Shown here piece after piece: positions 24,648 to 34,729 of a DNA stretch of 64,000 nucleotides (position 1 is its first letter; each line of letters opens with the position of its first letter). Source of the stretch: Heliopora coerulea. Lineage: Eukaryota > Cnidaria > Anthozoa > Scleralcyonacea > Helioporidae. The position numbers were made by a program, and so were the translations under genes. The notes beneath the pieces were generated by a model, which was given only the letters and a program-made list of their open reading frames with translations, was not told the origin of the DNA and did not search any database. The stretch is from NCBI GenBank assembly GCA_030142905.1, contig JASJOG010000136.1:1-64000 (forward strand), in the 5' to 3' direction.

Positions 24648-25672
24648 TAACGTTTCGTTGCGTCTCGCAACATCATCAGAGTATGAATAAATTAAACGGG
24701 TATTGTATTTACAAGGTTAAAGGTATAAAGTAGGTGTTATATTACAAGAAGTATGGGAAACGGAAATGGATAGAGCTGTTAAAAGAGAGAAAGAGGAACA
24801 GAGCTTAGATTGGCATTCAAGGAAGGTTTAAGTTTAGAAATAATAAGACTTTCTCTTACCAAAAGTTCAGAGGCAGAAGAACAGGAGGATAGGATTTTGA
24901 AGTCGTTGAGTGATGCAGTGTGGCCTGTTTCAGTGAGATGAGTTAAAATGCTGGAAGGTGATGGGTTAAGAAGCTTTTTACCTGTCAGGGCAGAGATTCC
25001 TAGATGATCAGAGGCTCGCGTATGTAAGTGGCGAGCCGTTTGGCCCACATACAATGCGGAGCAGCATTGACACGTGTAAGAATAAAGAACACGAGACCTC
25101 AGAGCTTTAGGAGCCCTGTCCTTGAAGTTAAAAAGATGAGCAAGTCGCTTGCCTTGTTGAAAAACAAAACGGATACTAATGTGAGGGTAAGCTGAGGAGC
25201 ACAGTTTTAAAATTTGAGTGCGGATTTGAAGAGAGTGACAACCAGTGAAGGGAAGAGAAAAGTATAAGACCTTTTTGGGGACTGTGTGGAGGACTGGTTT
25301 GGATATGAAGGTTTTGTCCAAGAAAAGAGAAACGCATTTGTCAAATAAATGGGTAGGAAAGCCATTGGTTTTAAAGATATTTTTTAACATTTCAAGTTCT
25401 TTGTGGAAATTTTCATAACTGGAGCAGATGTTGAAACAGCGATGGAGTAGTGAAAGAATTAGGCCTTGTTTGTAAGTGAAAGGTATGAAGCTGTGAAAAT
25501 TTGTGAAAAGACCAGTGAATGTGGGTTTACGATAAACGGAAGTGGTAAAAGTGCCGTTATGACGGGTGATGTCAATGTCGAGAAAAGGTAATGAGCGATT
25601 GGATTCAGTTTCAAAAGTAAAGTTTATGTTTGGATGTTTATGTCAACATCCAAACATAAACTTTACTTTTAA
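24648..25672 (-). mobile_element. Penelope-like element 1: RT C-terminus, GIY-YIG nuclease, hammerhead at 3' end
   Basis: The minus-strand frame runs from about 25,620 (SNRSLPFLDIDITRHNGT, then VYRKPTFTGLF, the conserved PLE RT tail) through the Met at 25,390 to a stop at 24,779. The C-terminal half has a GIY-YIG endonuclease: YSYTCQCCSALYVGQTARHL, with the Arg in TARHLHTRASDH and a later ESLIISK (Glu). About 110 bp past the stop is a hammerhead core at 24,679-24,652. The 5' end is truncated at an inverted 23-bp repeat (25,613-25,670). The visible frame has no internal stop. Confidence 0.88.
24650..24681 (-). ncRNA. Hammerhead ribozyme core in Penelope-like element 1
   Basis: Minus strand: CTGATGA (24,679-24,673), T, GTTGC/GCAAC stem with GAGAC loop, then GAAAC (24,656-24,652) and GTTAGTCC. 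All invariant core bases are present. Penelope-like elements are known to carry such motifs in their terminal repeats, and the position just after the nuclease ORF fits. I could not pair a convincing stem I in cis, so cleavage may need a dimer or be lost. Confidence 0.78.
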
Positions 25673-25679
25673 CTTTTAC

Positions 25680-26090
25680 AACCAGGAGGCAACCAATACG
25701 GAAGTAAATTCCATTCGATCCCTCAAGGAATTTCTTACAAAAATTCATCGGAAACAGAGCAATCTAAAATTGCTTTTGCAATAAAGTTCGCGGTTTCGCC
25801 GCGACGACCACATACTACAACTTCTGCTTTTGACAATGGCCGCTCCAGTTCTCAAGAGCTTCCGGTCGACCCACGACGTATTTATGCTGGACGTCGGGGA
25901 CACCACGATTAAAATACTCCAATATCGAAGGCGATAAGTATTTTTCTGTTTAAACTGCCATGCCAAGCTGAACACATTAAAGTTACCAAACCGACAACCA
26001 CATTAAAGTTACCGTATGTAAAATCGTATACAAGTAATTGTCTAAAAATGCTGAAATATAGTTCACTAATATCCTAAAACTACTTAGGAA

Positions 26091-26136
<46 letters not shown>
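25680..26136. other. Spacer with (TC)n tract
   Basis: No gene recognised. 26,093-26,131 is a pure (TC)n run directly followed by (TA)n. Confidence 0.7.

Positions 26137-26167
<31 letters not shown>
26132..26167. repeat. (TA)n microsatellite at 3' edge of Penelope element 2
   Basis: Pure TA dinucleotides abutting the end of the PLE sequence and following the (TC)n run. Confidence 0.9.
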
Positions 26168-26171
<4 letters not shown>

Positions 26172-27590
26172 CATCAATATAAGTTCAAACTTTATTTTAC
26201 ATCTACGTTTCGGGGCCTGCCCCTTTATCAAGAATAACATGATAACAGATAAAACCAAGTTAAATACAAAAAAATTTCTAATTAAAAATACAAAATGTAA
26301 ATTAAAAATCCCGAAGGTTTAGTCCATATGGTAAAAATGTGTTTAATTTATATACCCAAAAGCTCTCTCTCTCCATGGGATCCCTTGTATTCGTCCTATC
26401 AATAATTTTCACAACCAAATCACTCAAACCCTCATGCCGATCTCCAAAAAAATGTGAATACAAATGCTCCCCCGGGATATTTCGTTGTGCTCTACCATAT
26501 CTATTAAGGCTACTCTTGTGATTATTAAAACGTGTCCTAAATGTATTGATTGTGCTGCCAATATATTGTTTACCACACCTTTTACAAGTAATTAGATAAA
26601 CAACCCCACTGGAATCACAATCAAATACATAATTAATCACATACTTTCTTTTCCCCAAACTATCCGTAAAATTCTCCCCTTCTTCCACAAAATTACAAGT
26701 CTGACATCTTCTCTTACCGCACTTAACCATACCCCTTTTACCAGATCGCCTATTTCAAACTTTACTTCTTACTAACTCATCCTTTAAATTCTTTGGTCTT
26801 CGAAAACTTACCCGAGGTGGTTCAGTAAATATTTGCTTCATGTAATCCGAAGCATGCAAAATATTAACAAATTCCCTCATTTATACCCAATAAGAGAGAA
26901 CGCTGGATGAAAATCTATCGACAGCGTTACTCTTTCTTCCGAATTACCACGCCCCGAATCCCGTACAAGTAAGCTACTTCTATCAACCTCCCTCGCTCTT
27001 TGTAATTGATTATCAACCTCCCCAGATTTAAAATCTCTCTTAGTTAAGTAACTCTTAAGTTCGATAACCCTATTCTCAAAAACTTCCTCTGAATCACAAA
27101 TCCTTCCAAGTCTCAATGCCTGGCCGTAAGGTATACCCTTTTTTACATGTCTGGGGTGACATGAAGCATAATCCAGATATTGGTGTGTATCTGTTTTCTT
27201 ACAATACACATCCGTACACAATCTGCCTTCGAATAGTTTGATTTTTACATCCAAATAGGACAACTCTATTTTAGACCATTCCCATGTGTACTTCATGGTT
27301 GAATGGTAAGAATTTACATAATCAAAAAAATCTTGGAGCTTGTCCCCACCATGCAACCAAATAAACCACACATCATCCAAAAATTTCCACCAGACCCATG
27401 GTTTCAAAGTCACCTCGCTCAACATTCTTTCCTCCAATCTGGCCATAAATATATTCGCATATGCTGGTGCAAATTTAGTACCTATAGCAGTGCCCATTCT
27501 CTGCCTATAAGAATCTCCATTAAATTCAAAATAATTGTTTTCCAAAATTATCCTAGCCAAATCAACCAAATCATCCTTATCAAGTTTGAA

Positions 27591-27596
<6 letters not shown>
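26168..27596 (-). mobile_element. Penelope-like element 2, RT plus GIY-YIG, bounded by (TA)n tracts
   Basis: Minus-strand element with the RT segment at 27,569-26,877 and the nuclease segment at 26,730-26,302. RT landmarks are GTAIGTKFAPAYANIFMARL, FLDDVWFIW (catalytic FLDD), YLDVKIKLFEGRL and the KKGIPYGQALRLGRIC block. The nuclease has DSSGVVYLITCKRCGKQYIG followed by STINTFRTRFNNHKSS (GIY-YIG plus Arg) and PMERESFWVYKLN (Glu). A stop at 26,877 and one further stop separate the two, so this copy is disabled. Downstream, a degenerate hammerhead-like motif (TTGATAA ... CCCGAAACG) lies at 26,232-26,205. Confidence 0.9.
26205..26233 (-). ncRNA. Degenerate hammerhead-like motif in Penelope element 2
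   Basis: Minus strand reads CTTGATAAAGGGGCAGG then CCCCGAAACG. The stem and GAAAC are intact, but CUGAUGA is altered to UUGAUAA, changing the conserved G8, so catalysis is unlikely. The same altered form is present in the related element at 38,879-38,906, so the change is family-wide and not a local mutation. Confidence 0.55.

Positions 27597-27638
<42 letters not shown>
27597..27638. repeat. (TA)n microsatellite at 5' edge of Penelope element 2
   Basis: Pure TA run of about 40 bp. The PLE reading frame stops exactly here. Confidence 0.92.
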
Positions 27639-27641
<3 letters not shown>

Positions 27642-27731
27642 AAAGAACTTACATGACTAAAATTTACATAAAAATGCCACTAACACTCTAGTACCTAAAA
27701 TTAACCTAAAAATAGTAATGATAAAAAAGAT

Positions 27732-28074
27732 CTATATACAAATAGTTCTTCCTATACAACCATTCATAACATTATCAGAGTATTTCTTTATTTCTAGTGC
27801 CTCAATGCACTTGCGTTCACCATGATTTTTAATATTCAAGTGTAAAATCTTCCAACTAAAATTCGACATGTCCTTATCTGCACTAATCTGGTGGGAGTTC
27901 AAGTGTTTAAAAACCGTTTGTTTCTTCATTGTTAAATGTTCTTTTATCCTAGTTCCTATTGTTCTAGATGTCTCTCCAATGTACACAGTTCCCCATATTG
28001 AGCACGTAATTTGGTAAACAACGTTTTTAAGAAAGCATTGGTTAGGTCTAGTAGCTGGCTTACAAGTCTCGCAG
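27732..28074 (-). mobile_element. Penelope-like element 3, GIY-YIG fragment
   Basis: Minus-strand frame with QITCSIWGTVYIGETSRTIG then TRIKEHL, an HLNSHQ block and a GERKCIEALEIKKYSDN end (Glu). This is a GIY-YIG nuclease of a different PLE lineage from elements 1 and 2. The upstream RT part is absent. The 5' side runs straight into (TA)n (28,075-28,101). Confidence 0.78.
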
Positions 28075-28101
28075 TATATATATATATATATATATATATA
28101 T
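28075..28101. repeat. (TA)n microsatellite
   Basis: Pure TA tract between PLE 3 and the SINE-like copy. Confidence 0.9.
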
Positions 28102-28137
28102 ACCAATGATGAGTACCACGAAGGTTACAGCGTTGAG

Positions 28138-28140
<3 letters not shown>

Positions 28141-28172
<32 letters not shown>

Positions 28173-28347
28173 TAAATTTCATCTTACTAAGTGTAGATGT
28201 TTGTAAGCTTGGATATCTATATGATGAAAAGTTTATTCTCAAGCTTTTATCTCAGAAAATTTCTGAGCTCCCCAACTGGAATCGAACCCGTGTCTCCCGA
28301 TTGCCGGTACGGTTGTTTTACCACTAGACTATAGGGTCTCAGACGGC
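28141..28347 (-). mobile_element. tRNA-derived SINE-like element, minus copy, with (TA)n tail
   Basis: Read on the minus strand, the tRNA-like head has an A-box (TAGTCTAGTGGTAAAAC) and a B-box (GGGTTCGATTCC), followed by a non-tRNA body (CTCAGAAATTTTCTGAGATA, ... GATGAAATTTACT) and a (TA)n tail at 28,141-28,170. This is the layout of a tRNA SINE. The acceptor arm does not pair well, so it is not a functional tRNA. Confidence 0.75.
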
Positions 28348-28440
28348 AAGCATGATGTTAATTAGAGACCCGGTTCGTGATATTGATATGCCTCTTTCGT
28401 ACTTGAAAGCTGAACATACCTTAATGTGATATTGTGTATA

Positions 28441-28546
28441 AATAAATTTCATCTTACTAAGTGTAGATGTTTGGAAGCTTGGATATATGTATGATGAAAA
28501 GTTTGTTCTCAAGCTTTTATCTCAGAAAATTTCTGAGACCCTAATG
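28441..28546 (-). mobile_element. Truncated SINE-like copy, minus
   Basis: The same body sequence as the neighbouring SINE copies (AAATTTCATCTTACTAAGTG ... CTCAGAAAATTTCTGAG) but it lacks the tRNA head. It forms a large inverted repeat with the next copy. Confidence 0.72.
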
Positions 28547-28547
28547 T

Positions 28548-28721
28548 CTGAGACCCTATAGTCTTGTGGTAAAACAACCGTACCGGCAATCGGGAGACAC
28601 GGGTTCGATTCCCGTTGGGGAGCTCAGAAATTTTCTGAGATAAAAGCTTGAGGACAAACTTTTCATCATACATATATCCAAGCTTCCAAACATCTACACT
28701 TAGTAAGATGAAATTTATATA

Positions 28722-28756
<35 letters not shown>
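28548..28756 (+). mobile_element. tRNA-derived SINE-like element, plus copy, with (TA)n tail
   Basis: tRNA-like head GAGACCCTATAGTCTTGTGG ... GGGTTCGATTCCCGTTGGGG (A- and B-box), then the same body as the minus copy, then (TA)n at 28,718-28,756. The matching head-body-tail order in opposite orientation supports an element family and not a tRNA gene. Confidence 0.75.
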
Positions 28757-28760
<4 letters not shown>

Positions 28761-28851
28761 ATACGCAGTAATTGACTTGAGAACATCGTGGCTATAGACT
28801 TTCCGGGCGGAAAACGTAGTTTCACGTAGAAAACTACTGTGAACAATCACA

Positions 28852-29962
28852 ATGTCCTCCTTGCCCACGTTTGTCGACGATGATCCAAACGGACATCAAT
28901 GGACACCTACAGTGAGCAAAACACAAGAAGGTTTAGGAAGAGGTACGCCTCAGAAAAGTCCTCGAAGTTCTCTGAAGTCCTACAAGAAATCAATTGAACC
29001 ATTTAAGGGAATGATCTTATTACAAAAAACCAGCATTCCTATATCAGATGGACTGTCGGTTTGAACAGTTAATCAATTCTCTATTGCCACAACATGAAAG
29101 AACTTCATAAGCCAACCATAACTGTACTGTCCTAACATAAACGACAGAACCAATGTGAAACAGAGACAAGGAGGCGTCTACAATCTGCAAGCGATGTTGG
29201 AGAAACCGAGTGGAATTTGAAACGAGGTCAAGTCTTGAAAACGAACAATTACTTCAGCAAAATTTGTGGCTAAAGTAATGGATTCCTTACCGACGCGACG
29301 TCCAAGTCTCTTACAACGATTTAGAAGTTTTTCTCATGTAATTAGAAGAATGAAAAGGTAGCGTGGAACCCAGTGGTTGATTCTCCAAAATCAATTGCAC
29401 TGGAGAGTCTGCAAGCCGCACGAGAGAACGAAAGAACTTGAAGACCAGGATGATTTAGCTCAGCAGTTAACATGAATTTCACATGAAATTAACTCCATCG
29501 CCATTTATCTTTCGTCCGCGAAGCAAAATATCAACTGGAAATCAGCATGGTGTGTCGCAGAGCAACAATCATGGACAAATGCTTTTCGATAATTGTTTTG
29601 CTGGGCATCACTAATTGCTGCACTTTCAACAGAAGCCTAAGAATCCATGTGGCTGGTTTTTTCTCATGCTGAAGTGGAATTACAGACCGACTCACAGACA
29701 ACTATCAAGAACGCCCAGAGAACAGTTTCATGTACACCGTGATGGACAGCATCCAGTCAGAAACAAATACAACAAACGCTATGAAAAATCGCCACAAAGT
29801 ATCGAGGTAATAAGACCAGCAAAAATGACTGGGAAATTACAGCATGTCGGACTAAAGAAGAAGGAGGTATCACAGGTTGTGAAACGCAGAAAACATCCGG
29901 CAATAAAGAGAAAATCGACCATGACACAACACCGTAAGCACATCAACTGCAAAATGCTTTGA
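28852..29962 (+). pseudogene. Unrecognised gene-like stretch, possibly a decayed retrocopy
   Basis: An open frame at 28,852-29,064 (70 codons) begins MSSLPTFVDDDPNGHQWTP and has a non-repetitive, plausible protein composition. Downstream, coding-looking stretches shift frame: RVEFETRSSLENEQLLQQNL near 29,207, and 29,615-29,962, rich in Lys/Arg. The absence of introns plus frame breaks would fit a processed pseudogene, but I do not recognise the protein. It could also be exons of a real gene with introns I cannot place. Confidence 0.3.
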
Positions 29963-30000
29963 CAAACAACGGTTTTCTCTCGGTCAATTTTCGTTTGCAA

Positions 30001-30350
30001 TATCGTAGGTCATTAAACGAAATTACGTTACGGCAGTATGTCAATCATGATATTTCCATCATTTTTTTTTAAATTTTAAGGGATGAAAGTATTTTTTCTA
30101 AAGTGAAAATCGTTCTAAACATTAAATCGCTAAAAACAACCTTGCTTTTGTTTCAATTTTAGCACTACAAATAATTCCACTGAGCGTACAAACAATGAAA
30201 ATCGGGATTATTAGCCCCTCTATAATAACGAGGTGTTGTTAACATGAAACTAATCAAAGCTGAGATACCGGAATTTGTACATTCTTGGCTTTCAGTGAAT
30301 AACTATGTATGTTAGGACTAGAATAGAGCGTACACAGTGATAAATAAGAT
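30001..30350. other. Non-coding spacer
   Basis: AT-rich, nothing recognised. TATGTATGTTAGGA at about 30,305 recurs at about 32,882, on the other side of the nested elements. Confidence 0.5.
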
Positions 30351-30394
30351 AAAAAGTTAAAAGGTTGGTAACTGCCGTGACTGATCTCAAAGAA

Positions 30395-32807
30395 CAGGGG
30401 TGGGCAAACATTTTCTACGGAGGGCCACATTAAAAATTTTCTTGCTATCGGGGGGCCGCATATATATATTACGTCTACTTCAATTACAATTTACAATTTA
30501 TGAAAATATGAACCAATAATTATAACCATGTATTGTTTTTTTTATTTCACATTTACACTGTATTACACATGCACATTGCATTTTACAATACAAATTGAAA
30601 ATAAGATTTTACAATTTATAATTATTACAACCAAAGTTACCATAAAAATTATGAAAAAGGATTTAATATACTTAAATCTGACCACAAGGTACAGTTATAC
30701 TTAATGAGATGTATGTAACTGTTCACAGTCTTGGATAATGTTCTTGAAATGTGGAACCAACTTACTGGTTGTGATTCTCATAACTGCATTCAAATTGCAG
30801 TCAGTCAGCATTGATCTGTTCTTAGACTTGTTTATTTTCAAACAAGAAAATGCTTGTTCACAGATGTATGTGGACCCAAATAGTGTCAAAAGTTTGGCAG
30901 CAAAGTTTTTTAAGTGCGGAAATGCTGCTTCTGGCAAAGATCCATAAAACTCCAGCAGAAGAACTGATTTGAACTTCTCTTTCAGGTCATAATTTGCTTG
31001 CAGGTCAAGCAACTCCAACTGAATGTCCTCTGGGGCTGAATCAGCTTCTGCACTAAATGGCGAACTGAGGATATTGAAAAGTGGTTCCAAGTTCTTGAAG
31101 TCTTGAAACCTCCTTTGAAATTCCACAACCAAGGCATCCAACTGAGTCTTGTACTTTTCAGCCATTTCACCGGAAATGGTTTTATCTTTCAGCAAAGAGA
31201 AATGACAAAACCTGTTTTCACCTGCTTGCCTGGAGAACAGGGAAAGTTTTGTTTGAAATGATTTAACATGCACATACATTTCATGTGCAAACAAACCAAT
31301 GCCCTGAAGTTTGACATTCACTTCATTCAATTTTTCCATAATGTCAATGGCAAACATGAAGTCTGTCTTCCACTCTTCATTGACAATATTAGTAACAAAG
31401 TCACAATCAATGTCCTTCATCTCTAGGAACAACTATTTCTTCCTTGAGATCCCACATTCGCCTCAATATCTTGCCCAGGCTCAGCCAGCGGACACTGCTA
31501 TGGTAGAGAATATCGGAATGTTCAGTTTCCAAATTTTCAAGCAGTCCTCTGAACTGCCTGTGGTTAATTTTCGTTCTGATTAGGTTGATCACACTGACAA
31601 TTGGGTCAATAACATGCTTGATATTTAATGCAGCTTTACATAGACTTTCCTGATGGATGACACAGTGGAGAGGTAAGAGTGTATGGTCAGGATGTTTTTC
31701 TTTAATTTTATCGTCCATCAACTTCAACAGACCTATGTTTTTCCCAGTCAAAGCACGGGCTCCATCAGTTGTTACACTTGCCATCTTGTTCCATGCCAAC
31801 CCAACTCTTTCAAAACAGTTCCTGACAGCACTGAATAAATCCTGGCCCGTGGTTGTGCCTTTGAGTGACTCAACACTAAGTAACTCTTCGGTGAGCTTAA
31901 AACTAGTGTCTACTCCCCGTATGAATATCAACAATTGTGCTGTGTCCTGTACATCGGTACTTTCGTCCAATGCAAGAGAGTACCACAAAAAATCCCTGCT
32001 TGCATCTTGAAGTTGGTGCATCAAATTATCACTTATCTTTTCAACACGCCTGACTACAGTTCTCCTTGATAAAGAAATGCTGTCAAATTTTGTTTTTTGT
32101 TCTGGACACATAATGTTTGCTGCATCTGACAAGCATTCCTTGATAAACTCACCATCTGAAAAGGGCTTATTCCGTTTAACAATCTTGTGGCACAGAATCA
32201 AACTGGCCTCTGTTGCAGCATCTTGTACAGAAGATTGTTTGGTGAAAATCGCTTGCTGCTTCTCCAAATTGTTAAGCAACTCCTGGCTTTTTCTTTTTCT
32301 TTCTTCGCTTGTGAAATTGTACCCGAAATCTGAATGTTTCGTTTGGTGGTGTCTTTTTAAATTGTATTCTTTAAAGACAGCCACAGACTCACGGCACAAT
32401 AAGCACACTGCTTTACCTCGATGGTTAGTGAAATAGTACTTAGCCGTCCATTCATCGTTAAAAACACGACATTCATCTTCAATCTTCCTTTTCTTAGCAG
32501 CACTCATGGTTAATGTCATCTCTATTCGCGTCTAAAGTAGGCTATAATATTTACAAAACTTACTTCCGGTAGAGCGGAAATGCAGTTGCGAATGAAAACC
32601 CCGTCTATCGCGAGGGATGCATAGGTTCACAATGCATCACCAGAGACCGGAAACAAACAAATCATAGGAAAATTCGGACGATTTGCGACAAAGTATAAAA
32701 AAGAGGAGCACGAAATCTGAACTAAAATGACAGCCGTATTACACATCATAGGAATTCTTGGCGGGCCGCATGAAAACATTTGACGGGCCGTAGTTTGTCC
32801 ACCCCTG
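30395..32807 (-). mobile_element. Complete hAT transposon with TIRs and 8-bp target duplication
   Basis: Terminal repeats CAGGGGTGGGCAAAC at 30,395 and the complement GTTTGTCCACCCCTG ending at 32,807, with GGGCCAC / GCGGGCCGC blocks inside. Both sides are flanked by a perfect 8-bp TCAAAGAA (30,387-30,394 and 32,808-32,815), the hallmark of hAT insertion. It is 2,413 bp and encodes a single transposase broken by one frameshift. The perfect target duplication suggests a young insertion. Confidence 0.95.
30701..32519 (-). pseudogene. hAT transposase (GTF2IRD2/ZBED-like lineage), one frameshift
   Basis: Minus-strand transposase in two overlapping frames, 32,519-31,407 and 31,432-30,701, together about 610 codons. 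The N-terminal BED-type zinc finger is C-x2-C then H-x4-H (CLLCRESVAVFKEYNLKRHH, QTKH). The catalytic core includes YSLALDESTDVQDTAQLLIF and TTDGARALTGKN. The C-terminal hAT dimerisation block is FGSTYICEQAFSCLKINKSK followed by NRSMLTDCNL. A one-base deletion near 31,428 breaks the frame after DLKEEIVV. Everything else reads open, so this copy was recently functional. Confidence 0.9.
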
Positions 32808-32875
32808 TCAAAGAATATCTTTTAAATCAGATCAGTTAGGATCAGTTACGGCAGTTATCAATCTTTTGACTTTTT

Positions 32876-33885
32876 ACCTCATGTATGTTAGGATTGTAAG
32901 TTTTGGTGAGACTTTATGTTAGGATTAGCGTCAGGGCAATTGTGGCTTACAGTTCATCATTATGAATCACCTATCTGCGGGGACCGAATTGTTGAGTGAC
33001 TGGGGTCTTTCAACCAGGAAAGACGTCCGGATTTCACTCAACGCTTGAAGCCAACTGTTTTCGTGACACTGGATTAACCTCAATGTAGAAGGTGGAGAGA
33101 TGAAGGAAGACTTCAGTAGCAAAGCTACACTGGTAGGTTAAGACTGGTCAGTAAAGACGCCTATGAAGTATAAATTCAGTTTAAAAGCAATTCTCTTATT
33201 TTGAAGGATTTTTGAAATTATGAAGATCGTTGTTTGTAGTTCTTCCGTATCTCAGATCGTTTTTTGAGAGGATAGGACTTGTTTGGAGTTTAAATGGCCA
33301 AGGTTTGACGTCGCACTGCTTAATGACTTCATGAGAAACGTTATCCAACGAAATTTTTGCTTATTACTGGAAAACGGTTAGGCGACAAACTTGCAGCTTA
33401 TACTCTAACTTTACGAACTGATAATGCGATAATCGAGCACGTGACCTCCCAGAAACTCTTAGGCAGAGTTTTTTTAACGTGCAGTTCTCCACAAAATGTG
33501 GAGTTCTAAATCAATTAGTGCAGCTCTCAAAACAATAATATGCAGTTGTAAAATACGACTGGTGACTCGCATTCATCCCTTTCTGACTTTTTCCAAACAG
33601 ATTGTTTTTTTTTTCTTCTTATTTTGTAAAACCTTGCTACTTTCACTTTCATTTTGTAGCAATAAATGAATTGAATATGAGGTACTTTATGTAAGAACCA
33701 TTGTTGAGGACTTTGTATGGGAATTCATTCAATTTGTCAAAACGCTCAAAAATTGTCGCATAGAAGTAAATTAAAGTTCATTAACCTCTATTAAATAGTG
33801 TACTTGCCTTTACTGTTTTGTTTGAGTGAAATTTTGTGCCATTTGTAGCTAGCTCAATTTCTTCCGATGCATGAGTGACTGTATG
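32876..33885. other. Non-coding spacer
   Basis: About 1 kb of AT-rich sequence. No domains, no tandem repeats, no convincing splice-linked coding. Confidence 0.5.
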
Positions 33886-33890
33886 ACTAT

Positions 33891-34710
33891 ATGTGCAGTT
33901 CTAAATTTTTCTTAAAAAAACCCCTGCTCTTAGGTGTTATAATAGCCCAAGAGTTGACCTTTGATAAGCACATTGATGAACTGTTGAAGAAATTAGGACA
34001 AAGATTAGGTGTCCTACGTAGGATCAAACGCTTTCTTCCGTTAGATCAACTAAAGCAATATTATAATACATTGGTCAAACAAGTAATGATGTATGGTGCA
34101 TCAATCTGGGCGATTTGTTCTACTGAAAATCTTATGAAAATTCTAAGGCTACAAAAGCGCGCTGCGCGAATCATTTTAGACGCCGACACAAGGGCAAATA
34201 GTGTCGAATTATTCAAACAACTCAACTGGCTCATTTTTTGTGATGAAGTCAAATTAAACAAGTGTACTATAGTCTACAAACGTTTTAAGGGAAACTGCTG
34301 ACCATATATTTTAGACATTTTGAAATGCAATGCTGACTTTCAAACCCGCCCCTCGGGTCGCTTTAGCCAAAGAAACTTAGTTTGGCCTCGTTCCCCCGTG
34401 AGACAGAGGGCGGAAGATCATTTCATGTCTCATCATGTAAACTTTGGAATTCTCTCCCATCGCATATGAAAAGGGTAGATCAATCAGTCATGTCTTTTAA
34501 GAAAAAAACTTTTTATTTCTTTGATAAATGTAATGAAATAGATAGTCTTGTTCTATCATAGTTGTTTTAAATCCGTAATTTAGTTGTTTTTAGATTTTAT
34601 TTGTATATTGACTTTAATTTATTATTGGAGGGCCGCTTGTTTTTCAGTTGAATAACTGTTTGGTGTTATCCTCGTTAAATAAAGTTGATTTGATTTTTGA
34701 TTTGAAATCA
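33891..34710 (+). mobile_element. LINE 3' end fragment (RT C-terminal region, 3'UTR and tail)
   Basis: The frame 33,891-34,301 reads GVIIAQELTFDKHIDELLKK, MYGASIWAICSTENLMKI and LQKRAARIILDADTRANSVE, the conserved post-RT region of CR1/L2-like LINEs, from a lineage different from the copy at 20.7-23.7 kb. It continues in broken frames to about 34,500, then a 3'UTR ending in TTGATTTGATTTTTGATTTG, a typical microsatellite-like LINE tail. The 5' part is truncated. Confidence 0.82.
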
Positions 34711-34729
34711 CTTGAAACGTTCCAAGTTT

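Larger units (their letters stand above)
30351..32875. mobile_element. Small TIR repeat split by the hAT insertion
   Basis: Outer flanks 30,351-30,394 (AAAAAGTTAAAAGGTTGGTA ...) and 32,816-32,875 (... GTTACGGCAGTTATCAATCT ... CTTTTT) are the inverted ends of the same repeat family as 6733-6880. Removing the hAT element and one target copy leaves a short repeat of about 100 bp. Confidence 0.7.

Noticed and set aside
28548..28625. Functional tRNA gene
   Set aside because: A- and B-boxes are present but the acceptor arm does not pair, and the sequence continues into a SINE-like body with a TA tail repeated nearby in inverted orientation.
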